From an uncultured Vogesella sp. (lineage in GTDB: Bacteria > Pseudomonadota > Gammaproteobacteria > Burkholderiales > Chromobacteriaceae), in the NCBI GenBank assembly GCA_946479405.1, contig CAMLGD010000107.1:1-10612 (forward strand): a stretch of 10,612 bases of DNA, given 5' to 3'. A program made the translations under genes and the position numbers. How positions within the stretch are numbered: the first letter of the stretch is position 1; every line of letters begins with the position of its first letter. The notes under the pieces are model-generated. The model saw only the letters and a list, made by a program, of their open reading frames with translations. It ran no database searches and was not told where the DNA came from. Shown here in pieces: positions 6,219 through 10,612 of the stretch.

Positions 6219-6653
6219 TTACAGCGGCTTGAGTTCGCGCAGCAGTTTTTCCGCCTCCTCCGCCGGCAGCAGGCGGATGGAGACCGGATCGCCGCCAAAC
6301 GGAAACAGCCAGGACTTGCCCGGGCTGTAAGCCACCAGCAGGTAGTAGCTACTGCCGGCGACCGCACTCAGCTTCGCCACCCGTGGCCCCTGCGGAAACT
6401 CGCGAAAGCGGAACTCATGCTCGCCAGCCGCCAGCGGCAGCTGCCGATAATGCCCGCGCGGCAGACTGACCAGCGGCTGACCGTTGTCGGTGATGTTCAT
6501 GTCACTGGCAATCAAGGTGGCACCGCTGTTGTTCAGTACGTACAACATGGCCTGCGGCGCTTGCCCTACCGCCGCAGATGCCGTTTCTTCCGCCCGCAAC
6601 GGCGGCACAAGCAACAAACCACAGCACAACAAGACCAACAGTCGCCAACGCAT
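6219..6653 (-). CDS. Exported DUF2846-like protein
   Basis: A 144-residue protein with a clear signal peptide: MRWR, a Leu-rich core to about residue 16, then a cleavage site after Ala in PPLRA (about residue 21). No lipobox Cys is placed correctly, so it is probably a soluble periplasmic protein. The mature part has the pattern of DUF2846: LYVLNNSG..., a GHYRQLPLAAGEHEFRF segment (a beta hairpin leading to a pGxH-like motif), then a short SSYYLLVAY strand and a C-terminal acidic-basic helix EEAEKLLRELK. The function of this family is unknown. Start ATG 6653 is fixed by GGGAGGT (6661-6667) 7 nt upstream; the frame runs on to 6779 but without a signal peptide at that end. It is convergent with the amidohydrolase, with no room for a terminator. 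Confidence 0.82.
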   Translation of the reverse strand: MRWRLLVLLCCGLLLVPPLRAEETASAAVGQAPQAMLYVLNNSGATLIASDMNITDNGQPLVSLPRGHYRQLPLAAGEHEFRFREFPQGPRVAKLSAVAGSSYYLLVAYSPGKSWLFPFGGDPVSIRLLPAEEAEKLLRELKPL

Positions 6654-6660
6654 CGCATGC

Positions 6661-6667
6661 ACCTCCC
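6661..6667 (-). promoter_or_regulatory. Strong Shine-Dalgarno that fixes the DUF2846-like start
   Basis: GGGAGGT on the minus strand, 7 nt before ATG 6653. It rules out the longer in-frame extension. Confidence 0.8.
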
Positions 6668-6692
6668 TGCCGCTGGGCAAACCGCCCATTAC

Positions 6693-6721
6693 GCTATAGC
6701 GCAGATTGCCCGCTGTGCTAA
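6693..6721 (-). promoter_or_regulatory. Candidate promoter of the DUF2846-like gene
   Basis: On the minus strand TTAGCA (6716-6721) and TATAGC (6693-6698) are separated by 17 bases, each with four of six sigma-70 matches. Weak but well spaced and well placed. Confidence 0.35.
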
Positions 6722-6767
6722 TGCCAGTTGCGGTCACGCCGTTCACCCCAGGCAAAATCACCACGTG

Positions 6768-6779
6768 TTGCCGCGGCAA
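6768..6779. repeat. TTGCCGCGGCAA palindrome
   Basis: A perfect 12-bp palindrome immediately upstream of the sigma-54 promoter at 6782. It could be a regulator site. It is close for an enhancer of a sigma-54 activator, which usually binds further upstream. Confidence 0.4.
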
Positions 6780-6781
6780 AC

Positions 6782-6797
6782 TGGCATGCCAATTGCG
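6782..6797 (+). promoter_or_regulatory. Sigma-54 (RpoN) promoter
   Basis: TGGCATGCCAATTGCG matches the consensus TGGCAYRN4TTGCW at every defined base except the last. The GG (6783-6784) and GC (6795-6796) are exactly 12 bases apart, as at -24/-12. The expected transcription start near 6808 leaves about 23 nt before ATG 6831, with the Shine-Dalgarno AGGA (6819-6822) inside that leader. The match also lies within a near-palindrome (6779-6794), and a direct repeat of its distal half occurs at 6721-6732 (11 of 12 identical). Confidence 0.72.
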
Positions 6798-6830
6798 TAA
6801 TCAGCAGTCGTCACCAGCAGGAAAGATACG

Positions 6831-7451
6831 ATGATGCAGATCGGCAAGCAGATTGCACCGGCCAGCAGCACCCTGGCCGGCAGCACACAGGCAAAAACTA
6901 CCGACCGCGGCGACGGTTTTGCCGCCGTGGCGGCGAGCACGACCAGCGGCACAGCAAGCACCACCACCCCTGCCAGCGGCAACCGGCAGCCACTGAGCGA
7001 CAAGGAGCTGGCGCTGCTGCTGCCCACGCGCGAAAACGTTGGCCGCATGGCCGCCGACGTGCAGACACGGCTGCAGCAGAAGCTGGCTGCGGCCGGCATC
7101 AGTACCAGCCCGGCGTTCGAGCTGCTGGAAAGCGACCCCAACACTGGCTACATCAGCGTGCGCGGCGAGCGCCCGGATGCCGCCGCCATCGAGCAGCTGA
7201 TCAATGACGACGACAAGCTGTCGCTGGCGATCCACAACGTCAACGCCGTGGCCAGCCACATTCCCAGCCTGGAAGCCGGCACCGCCTACACCACGGCGTG
7301 GTATGCGGCCAACAGCGACAGCGCGCGCATGGCGGTGTTCGAGTACTACCGCGCGCTGATGACCCGCCTGCGCAGCGATACCCATATGCAGTTCGGCCCG
7401 CAGGGCATGGCGTTCAGCCTCAATGGCGAGGACATCCCACTGCCGGGCTGA
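6831..7451 (+). CDS. Uncharacterised protein with Ser/Thr/Ala-rich N-terminus
   Basis: A 206-residue protein I do not recognise. Residues 1-55 are low complexity, rich in Ser, Thr, Ala and Gly, with no signal peptide or membrane helix, so the protein is probably cytoplasmic or exported by a non-Sec route. Residues about 55-185 look folded and mostly helical: a conserved-looking LSDKELALLLPTRENV helix, a QTRLQQKLAAAGI helix, a SDPNTGYISVRGERPDAAAIEQLINDD segment (beta turn then helix), and a final WYAANSDSARMAVFEYYRALM helix. The G.I.V.G..PD...IE..I pattern recalls unnamed proteobacterial proteins, but no function is assigned. Start ATG 6831 uses AGGA (6819-6822); ATG 6834 is possible. A sigma-54 promoter lies just upstream, suggesting activator-dependent expression. 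No terminator is seen before the convergent AraC-type gene. Confidence 0.75.
   Translation: MMQIGKQIAPASSTLAGSTQAKTTDRGDGFAAVAASTTSGTASTTTPASGNRQPLSDKELALLLPTRENVGRMAADVQTRLQQKLAAAGISTSPAFELLESDPNTGYISVRGERPDAAAIEQLINDDDKLSLAIHNVNAVASHIPSLEAGTAYTTAWYAANSDSARMAVFEYYRALMTRLRSDTHMQFGPQGMAFSLNGEDIPLPG
7038..7047 (+). repeat. GTTGGCCGCA copy inside the uncharacterised gene
   Basis: Read as GTT GGC CGC A, giving Val-Gly-Arg. Confidence 0.75.
7304..7313 (-). repeat. Second GTTGGCCGCA copy in the uncharacterised gene
   Basis: Reads GCG GCC AAC (Ala-Ala-Asn) on the coding strand, opposite in orientation to the copy at 7038. Confidence 0.75.
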
Positions 7452-7490
7452 TCCCGCGGCGGCCGGCAACAGCGCGACACCACGCCGCCC

Positions 7491-8486
7491 TTACTCGCCT
7501 GCCTGCCACGGCTCCGGCATCGCTAACGGCGGCAGGCCTGCGCCCTGGAACGTCTGCCGCCACTCGCTGGGTGCCACGCCGAAAGCCTTGTGAAAGTGCA
7601 GCCGCAGCGAGGCCGCTGAGCCGAAACCGGCCTGCTGCGCAATGCTCTCCACCGGTAGCGCGCTGGTTTCCAGCAAGCGCTGGCAAAGCGCCAGCCGTTC
7701 GGCCAGCAGCCAGCCCTGCACCGTGCTGCCGGTAAGCTGGCGGAAGTGGCGGGTGAAGGTGCGCCGGCTCAGTAGCGCGCGCTGCGCCAGGCTATCCAGG
7801 CTGTGCGGCTGCGCCAGATTGGCACGCACCCAGTCCAGCAGGCCGGCTAGCCGCCCGCCGCGCACAGTGGCCGGCAGCGGCTGCTCGATATACTGCGCCT
7901 GCCCGCCCTGGCGATGCGGCGGCGTTACCAGCCGCCGCGCCACGCTGTTGGCCGCTTCGGCACCGCTGAGCTGGCGCAGCAGGTGCAGGCAGCAATCCAG
8001 CCCGGCTGCGGTGCCAGCCGAGGTCAGCAGCGCGCCATCGTCCAGGTACAGCACATCGGCATCCACCGTCACCGCCGGGAAACGGCTGGCGAAGTCATCG
8101 GCATAGGCCCAGTGCGTGGTAGCACGACGGCCATCCAGCAGGCCGGCCTGCGCCAGCACATACGCCCCCAGGCACAGCCCGACGATGCGCGCACCACGTT
8201 CATGCGCTGCGCGCAGTGCGGCCAACAGCGGCGCCGGCGCGGTTTCGGTGTGGTCGCGCCAGCTGGGCACAATCACTACCTCGGCCTGTTGCAGCGCTTC
8301 CAGCCCGGCCGCCAGCGTCAGGCCAAAGCCGGCGGAAGTGGCCAGCACCCCCGGCTCGGCGGCGCACACCTGCAGGTGGTAGGCCGGCGCCTGCAGCCGG
8401 TTCTCGCCAAACACCACACAGGGTACCGACAGGTGAAACGGGCTGATGTGATCGAACGCCACCACCGCAACGCGAATCTCGGACAT
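7491..8486 (-). CDS. AraC-family regulator with GATase1/DJ-1-like domain (FtrA-like)
   Basis: A 331-residue two-domain regulator. Residues 1-190 form a DJ-1/PfpI-like class I glutamine amidotransferase fold; GLCLGAYVLA carries Cys105 at the nucleophile elbow, followed by the RRATTHW segment usual in this group. In these regulators the domain senses a ligand rather than acting as an enzyme. Residues about 215-312 hold the AraC double helix-turn-helix: LDSLAQRALLSRRTFTRHFR, then VESIAQQAGFGSAASLRLHFHKAFGVAPSEWR. Start ATG 8486 has GGAGG at 8494-8498 (minus strand), 7 nt upstream. It is divergent from the isochorismatase-like hydrolase, which it probably controls. FtrA/GlxA-type relatives regulate amine, amino-acid or arginine-type catabolism, but the inducer here is unknown. 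Two GTTGGCCGC copies lie inside (7947-7955, 8217-8226). Confidence 0.93.
   Translation of the reverse strand: MSEIRVAVVAFDHISPFHLSVPCVVFGENRLQAPAYHLQVCAAEPGVLATSAGFGLTLAAGLEALQQAEVVIVPSWRDHTETAPAPLLAALRAAHERGARIVGLCLGAYVLAQAGLLDGRRATTHWAYADDFASRFPAVTVDADVLYLDDGALLTSAGTAAGLDCCLHLLRQLSGAEAANSVARRLVTPPHRQGGQAQYIEQPLPATVRGGRLAGLLDWVRANLAQPHSLDSLAQRALLSRRTFTRHFRQLTGSTVQGWLLAERLALCQRLLETSALPVESIAQQAGFGSAASLRLHFHKAFGVAPSEWRQTFQGAGLPPLAMPEPWQAGE
7947..7955 (+). repeat. GTTGGCCGC copy inside the AraC-type gene
   Basis: Tenth base is T. On the coding (minus) strand it reads GCG GCC AAC, Ala-Ala-Asn. Confidence 0.65.
8217..8226 (-). repeat. Second GTTGGCCGCA copy in the AraC-type gene
   Basis: On the coding strand it reads (G) TTG GCC GCA, Leu-Ala-Ala. 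Opposite orientation to the copy at 7947. Confidence 0.75.
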
Positions 8487-8536
8487 GAGCAGGCCTCCAC
8501 TACAATGGCCCGATCTTAACGCAAAATGTCATACGG

Positions 8537-8567
8537 GCCACTCGTGGCACTGTACGCGCCACGGCAC
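8537..8567. promoter_or_regulatory. Clustered repeats in the AraC-type/hydrolase control region
   Basis: The 116-bp divergent gap holds GCCAC-TC-GTGGC (8537-8548), CGTGGC-N9-GCCACG (8543-8563), and GGCAC repeated directly 17 bp apart (8546-8550, 8563-8567). Overlapping inverted and direct repeats of this sort suit an AraC-type operator, but no promoter boxes are clear. Confidence 0.4.
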
Positions 8568-8602
8568 ACTACCTCATCGCCAGCCAACATCAGGAGAGCA
8601 GC

Positions 8603-9226
8603 ATGAGTACCCCGAAACGCGCCTTGATCGTCATCGACGTACAGAACGAATACTTCAGCGGCAAGCTGGGCATCAGCTACCCGGACCCCGCCATTACCCT
8701 GCCCAACGTTGGCCGCGCCATGGATGCGGCCAACGCTGCCGGCATCCCGGTGGTGGTGGTGCAGCACATCACCCCGCCCGGCGCGCCGATCTTTGCCGAA
8801 GGCAGCCACGGCGCCGCGCTGCATCCCAGCATTGCCGAACGCCCGCGCGACCACCTGATCAGCAAGCAGCAGGCCAGCTGCTTTACCGGCACCGACCTGG
8901 CCGCCTGGCTGCGGGCGCGCGACATCGACACCCTGAGCATCGTCGGCTACATGACGCACAACTGCGATGCTTCCACGGCGATACACGCCAGCCACGACGG
9001 CTGGCAGGTGGAACTGCTGAGCGACGCCAGCGGCTCGCTGCCCTACCGCAACCGCGCCGGCAGCGCCAGCGCCGAGGAAATTCACCGCGTGTTCACGGTG
9101 GTGATGCAGACCGGCTTTGCCGCGGTGGCCAGCACCGCCGACTGGATCGCCGCGGTGCAGGCCGGCCAGCCACTGGCCGCTACCGAAGGCGTGCTCGGCT
9201 CGCATCTGCAGGCGGTGGCGCGGTAA
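8603..9226 (+). CDS. Isochorismatase-family cysteine hydrolase
   Basis: A 207-residue alpha/beta hydrolase of the isochorismatase/nicotinamidase superfamily. The catalytic triad can be placed: Asp12 in VIDVQNEYF, Lys88 in ISKQQASCF, and nucleophile Cys121 in GYMTHNCD. The following GWQVELLSDASGS strand-turn is family-typical. Members hydrolyse amide or vinyl-ether bonds (nicotinamide, N-carbamoyl compounds, ureido acids, isochorismate). The exact substrate cannot be told, and Asp instead of Val after the catalytic Cys sets it apart from nicotinamidases. Start ATG 8603 is supported by AGGAG (8592-8596). The divergent GATase1-AraC regulator is the expected controller. The gene ends before a strong bidirectional terminator, so it is transcribed alone. 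Confidence 0.92.
   Translation: MSTPKRALIVIDVQNEYFSGKLGISYPDPAITLPNVGRAMDAANAAGIPVVVVQHITPPGAPIFAEGSHGAALHPSIAERPRDHLISKQQASCFTGTDLAAWLRARDIDTLSIVGYMTHNCDASTAIHASHDGWQVELLSDASGSLPYRNRAGSASAEEIHRVFTVVMQTGFAAVASTADWIAAVQAGQPLAATEGVLGSHLQAVAR
8708..8734. repeat. Inverted pair of GTTGGCCGC copies inside the hydrolase gene
   Basis: GTTGGCCGC (8708-8716) and GCGGCCAAC (8726-8734) face each other across 9 bases in the coding sequence, encoding Val-Gly-Arg and Ala-Ala-Asn. It is the only inverted pair within a gene in the window. Confidence 0.8.
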
Positions 9227-9350
9227 GCGCCATTAACCAGACCCCTGATCCAGCGTTGCGCCTCCTTGCCGTGCTTTTGCACTGTCTGCGTCGGTGCCTT
9301 GGTTCAGGTACGCGGCGAGGTTCTGGTAGCAGCGCCCAGCCACTGCCAAC

Positions 9351-9360
9351 ATTGGCCGCA
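9351..9360 (+). repeat. Near-copy ATTGGCCGCA
   Basis: Nine of ten bases match GTTGGCCGCA. It lies directly against the left arm of the bidirectional terminator, in non-coding DNA. Confidence 0.5.
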
Positions 9361-9400
9361 AAAAAACCGCCAGCTGCGATCAGCAGTTAGCGGTTTTTTC
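9360..9400. terminator. Bidirectional intrinsic terminator
   Basis: A-run plus CCGC (9361-9370) pairs with GCGG plus T-run (9390-9399). An inner stem AGCTGC/GCAGTT has one G-T pair and a GATCA loop. The T-run on each strand suits termination of both the hydrolase (+) and the convergent FrnE-like gene (-). Confidence 0.88.
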
Positions 9401-9418
9401 TTGCGGACACGGTAGCAA

Positions 9419-9490
9419 GCGCAGGGTGGGCAAAGCGCATCCGGGGAACAGCTTTGGGCTTATCCGGGCGACCGCCCTGCCCAGGCGCAA
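9419..9490. repeat. Possible dispersed-repeat relic (GGGTGGGCAAAGCG type)
   Basis: AGGGTGGGCAAAGCGCA (9423-9439) is the opening of an intergenic repeat I recall from many proteobacterial genomes. About 35 bp downstream CCGCCCTGCCCAGGCGC forms an imperfect inverted partner. The interior is unlike a full element. No open frame is supported. From memory only, not checked. Confidence 0.35.
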
Positions 9491-9491
9491 C

Positions 9492-10187
9492 TTACTGGCA
9501 GCCGTCCGGCGTGCAGAACGGCGCCTCAACCCCTGCCGTGCTGCCGGCGCCAGCCAGCAGGCCCTGCAGGTAGCCGGCAAACGCTTCCGGTTTGCCCAGA
9601 TACGGCGACAGCTCCAGCCGCTGCAGGCGGCCATTCAGCTCCAGCAGCAACGAGGGGAAGCCGCGCAGGCCGTGGGCCGCCATGTCGCGGTGGCTGCGGC
9701 CAACGTGGGCGGCAAATTCGCTCTGCTGGCGCTGGTACTCGGCGGCAAAAGCCGCACCATCCAGCCCCTGCTCCTGCGCCAACTGCTGCAGCACCGCTGG
9801 CTCGGCAATACGCTGCCCTTCCACGTAATGCGCCTGCTGCAGGCGATGCAGCATGCTCAGCCCGTCCATCCCCAGCGCCTCGGCCGCCAGGATCGCCAGC
9901 GTCGGCGGCGTGCTGTCGAACACCGCGCCGCTATCCAGCAGCAGGCCGTTGAAGTAGGCATCGCCAAACGGCTGGCCGGTGAGCTGCTGGATGCGCTGAT
10001 CGTGCCCCATCACGTACTGGCGCAATTGCGGCGTGACCGGCTGCCGGTTCGGTCCGCTCATCATCGCCCCGGCGTGCAGCACGATGGCGAGGCCGGCAAC
10101 GTTGGCCGCGGCGGCCAGCAATGGCGCGGCGCCATAGCACCAGCCGCACAGCGGGTCGTAGTAGTAGTGGAGCTTGGCCGTTACCAT
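9492..10187 (-). CDS. DsbA-family thiol oxidoreductase, FrnE-like
   Basis: A 231-residue thioredoxin-fold protein with the DsbA-type helical insertion. The active-site C14-G-W-C17 sits in DPLCGWCYG right after the first strand, and the cis-proline loop is GLRGFPSLLLE. No signal peptide is present, so it acts in the cytoplasm, as do FrnE-type proteins. The C-terminal tail PFCTPDGCQ carries a second cysteine pair, C225-x4-C230. Deinococcus FrnE is reported to have a CX4C near its C-terminus that exchanges disulfides with the CXXC; a similar role here is inference. Start ATG 10187 overlaps the stop of the upstream hydrolase by 7 nt, and its Shine-Dalgarno AGGTG lies inside that gene, so the two are translationally coupled. 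It ends before the bidirectional terminator. Two GTTGGCCGC copies lie inside. Confidence 0.92.
   Translation of the reverse strand: MVTAKLHYYYDPLCGWCYGAAPLLAAAANVAGLAIVLHAGAMMSGPNRQPVTPQLRQYVMGHDQRIQQLTGQPFGDAYFNGLLLDSGAVFDSTPPTLAILAAEALGMDGLSMLHRLQQAHYVEGQRIAEPAVLQQLAQEQGLDGAAFAAEYQRQQSEFAAHVGRSHRDMAAHGLRGFPSLLLELNGRLQRLELSPYLGKPEAFAGYLQGLLAGAGSTAGVEAPFCTPDGCQ
9695..9704 (-). repeat. GTTGGCCGCA copy in the FrnE-like gene
   Basis: On the coding strand GTT GGC CGC A, Val-Gly-Arg. Confidence 0.75.
10101..10109 (+). repeat. Second GTTGGCCGC copy in the FrnE-like gene
   Basis: Tenth base is G. On the coding strand GCG GCC AAC, Ala-Ala-Asn. Confidence 0.65.
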
Positions 10188-10612
10188 TTCATTTCACCTT
10201 TATTCACCTTGGCGCCGATGTCCAGCGCCAGCCCCATGCCGGCCTGCGGGTAGGCGCGCTGCATGGCGGCAATCAGTTCGGCGGCATTGTTGGCCTTGCC
10301 CGCCTCGCTGTCAAAACGCTGCAGGTAGTTGCGGGTGTAGCCGATGGCACTGGCATCCAGCGCGCTGCCGGCAGCCATGTGGCCGGGCACCACGATGGCG
10401 GGCTTGAGCGCGGCCATCTCGTCCAGCTGCGCCAGCCACGCCTGGCGTTCGGCCGGCTGCTGGGTGTCGGCGGTCCACACGTGCAGGCCGCTGAACAGCG
10501 CCACGTTGCCGGCGATGGCGCGCAGCGACGGAATCCACACATACGGGCGCTGCGCCAGCACGCCACGGGTGCCGCGCAACTCGATTTTTTCACCGTCCAC
10601 GCTCAGGCTGTC
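10181..10612 (-). CDS. Metallo-beta-lactamase-fold hydrolase, C-terminal part (partial)
   Basis: The gene enters from the right edge; 143 residues are visible and the frame is still open at 10612, so the N-terminus with the HxHxDH zinc motif is missing. What is seen fits the second half of MBL-fold hydrolases: a WIPSLRAIAGNVALFSG strand region, GLHVWTADTQQPAERQAWLAQLDEM, and VVPGHMAAGS with the late metal-ligand His. The TRNYLQRF helix and an amphipathic C-terminal helix follow. The group includes small-molecule hydrolases and virulence-linked proteins of unclear substrate; no narrower call is possible. The GTG at 10598-10600 is an internal Val, not the start. Its stop TAA (10181-10183) lies within the first codons of the FrnE-like gene, giving a two-gene operon. 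Confidence 0.85.
   Translation of the reverse strand, partial: DSLSVDGEKIELRGTRGVLAQRPYVWIPSLRAIAGNVALFSGLHVWTADTQQPAERQAWLAQLDEMAALKPAIVVPGHMAAGSALDASAIGYTRNYLQRFDSEAGKANNAAELIAAMQRAYPQAGMGLALDIGAKVNKGEMKW

Noticed and set aside
6654..6779. N-terminal extension of the DUF2846-like protein
   Set aside because: Start at 6653 has a strong Shine-Dalgarno and begins a clear signal peptide.
8485..9390. Plus-strand ORF of 301 codons overlapping the hydrolase
   Set aside because: Arg/Gln/His-rich out-of-frame reading; the hydrolase frame has the D-K-C triad.
1..10612. Classical Neisseria DUS (GCCGTCTGAA), CRISPR array, tRNA, IS element
   Set aside because: Looked for and not seen in either strand.

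Overview
The window is GC-rich (roughly 65% by eye) and densely coded, with strong G/C preference at third codon positions. Gene content (lysA, hsp20, divergent regulator-enzyme pairs, an acetylpolyamine amidohydrolase-like deacetylase, a FrnE-like thiol oxidoreductase) suggests a free-living betaproteobacterium. A Chromobacteriaceae-type member of the Neisseriales is my best guess, but nothing here proves the genus. No tRNA, rRNA, CRISPR array, insertion sequence or phage gene was seen; this looks like ordinary chromosome.

Layout: the 3' end of lysA (1-269, +) is followed by a strong terminator and a GTTGGCCGCA hairpin. A small heat-shock gene (585-1013, +) follows, with a candidate promoter and FNR-like site. 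A LysR regulator (1068-1985, -) diverges from a short-chain dehydrogenase (2116-2871, +), with a perfect 19-bp palindrome between them. A second GTTGGCCGCA hairpin and a DHA2-type efflux transporter (3136-4542, +) come next. An Lrp/AsnC regulator (4565-5068, -) diverges from a histone-deacetylase-fold amidohydrolase (5187-6215, +) across a TTGAGAA-N5-TTCTCAA palindrome. An exported DUF2846-like protein (6219-6653, -) diverges from an unrecognised 206-aa protein (6831-7451, +) preceded by a near-perfect sigma-54 promoter. A GATase1-AraC regulator (7491-8486, -) diverges from an isochorismatase-fold hydrolase (8603-9226, +). A bidirectional terminator and a possible dispersed-repeat relic follow. 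The window ends in a two-gene minus-strand operon, a metallo-beta-lactamase-fold hydrolase (partial) overlapping a FrnE-like DsbA-family gene (9492-10187).

Three regulator-enzyme pairs (LysR/SDR, Lrp/amidohydrolase, AraC/hydrolase) have the same divergent layout, so each regulator probably controls its neighbour and itself. The enzymes are of metabolic or detoxifying type, and no single pathway links them.

The most striking signal crosses gene boundaries. The 9-mer GTTGGCCGC occurs 15 times on the two strands. Eleven copies extend to GTTGGCCGCA. Two inverted pairs form perfect 16-bp hairpins just after genes, and copies inside genes fall in three reading frames and both orientations. This is how DNA uptake sequences behave in Neisseriaceae and Pasteurellaceae, but the sequence is not the Neisseria DUS. 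It is a candidate undescribed uptake-signal dialect or other genome-wide motif.
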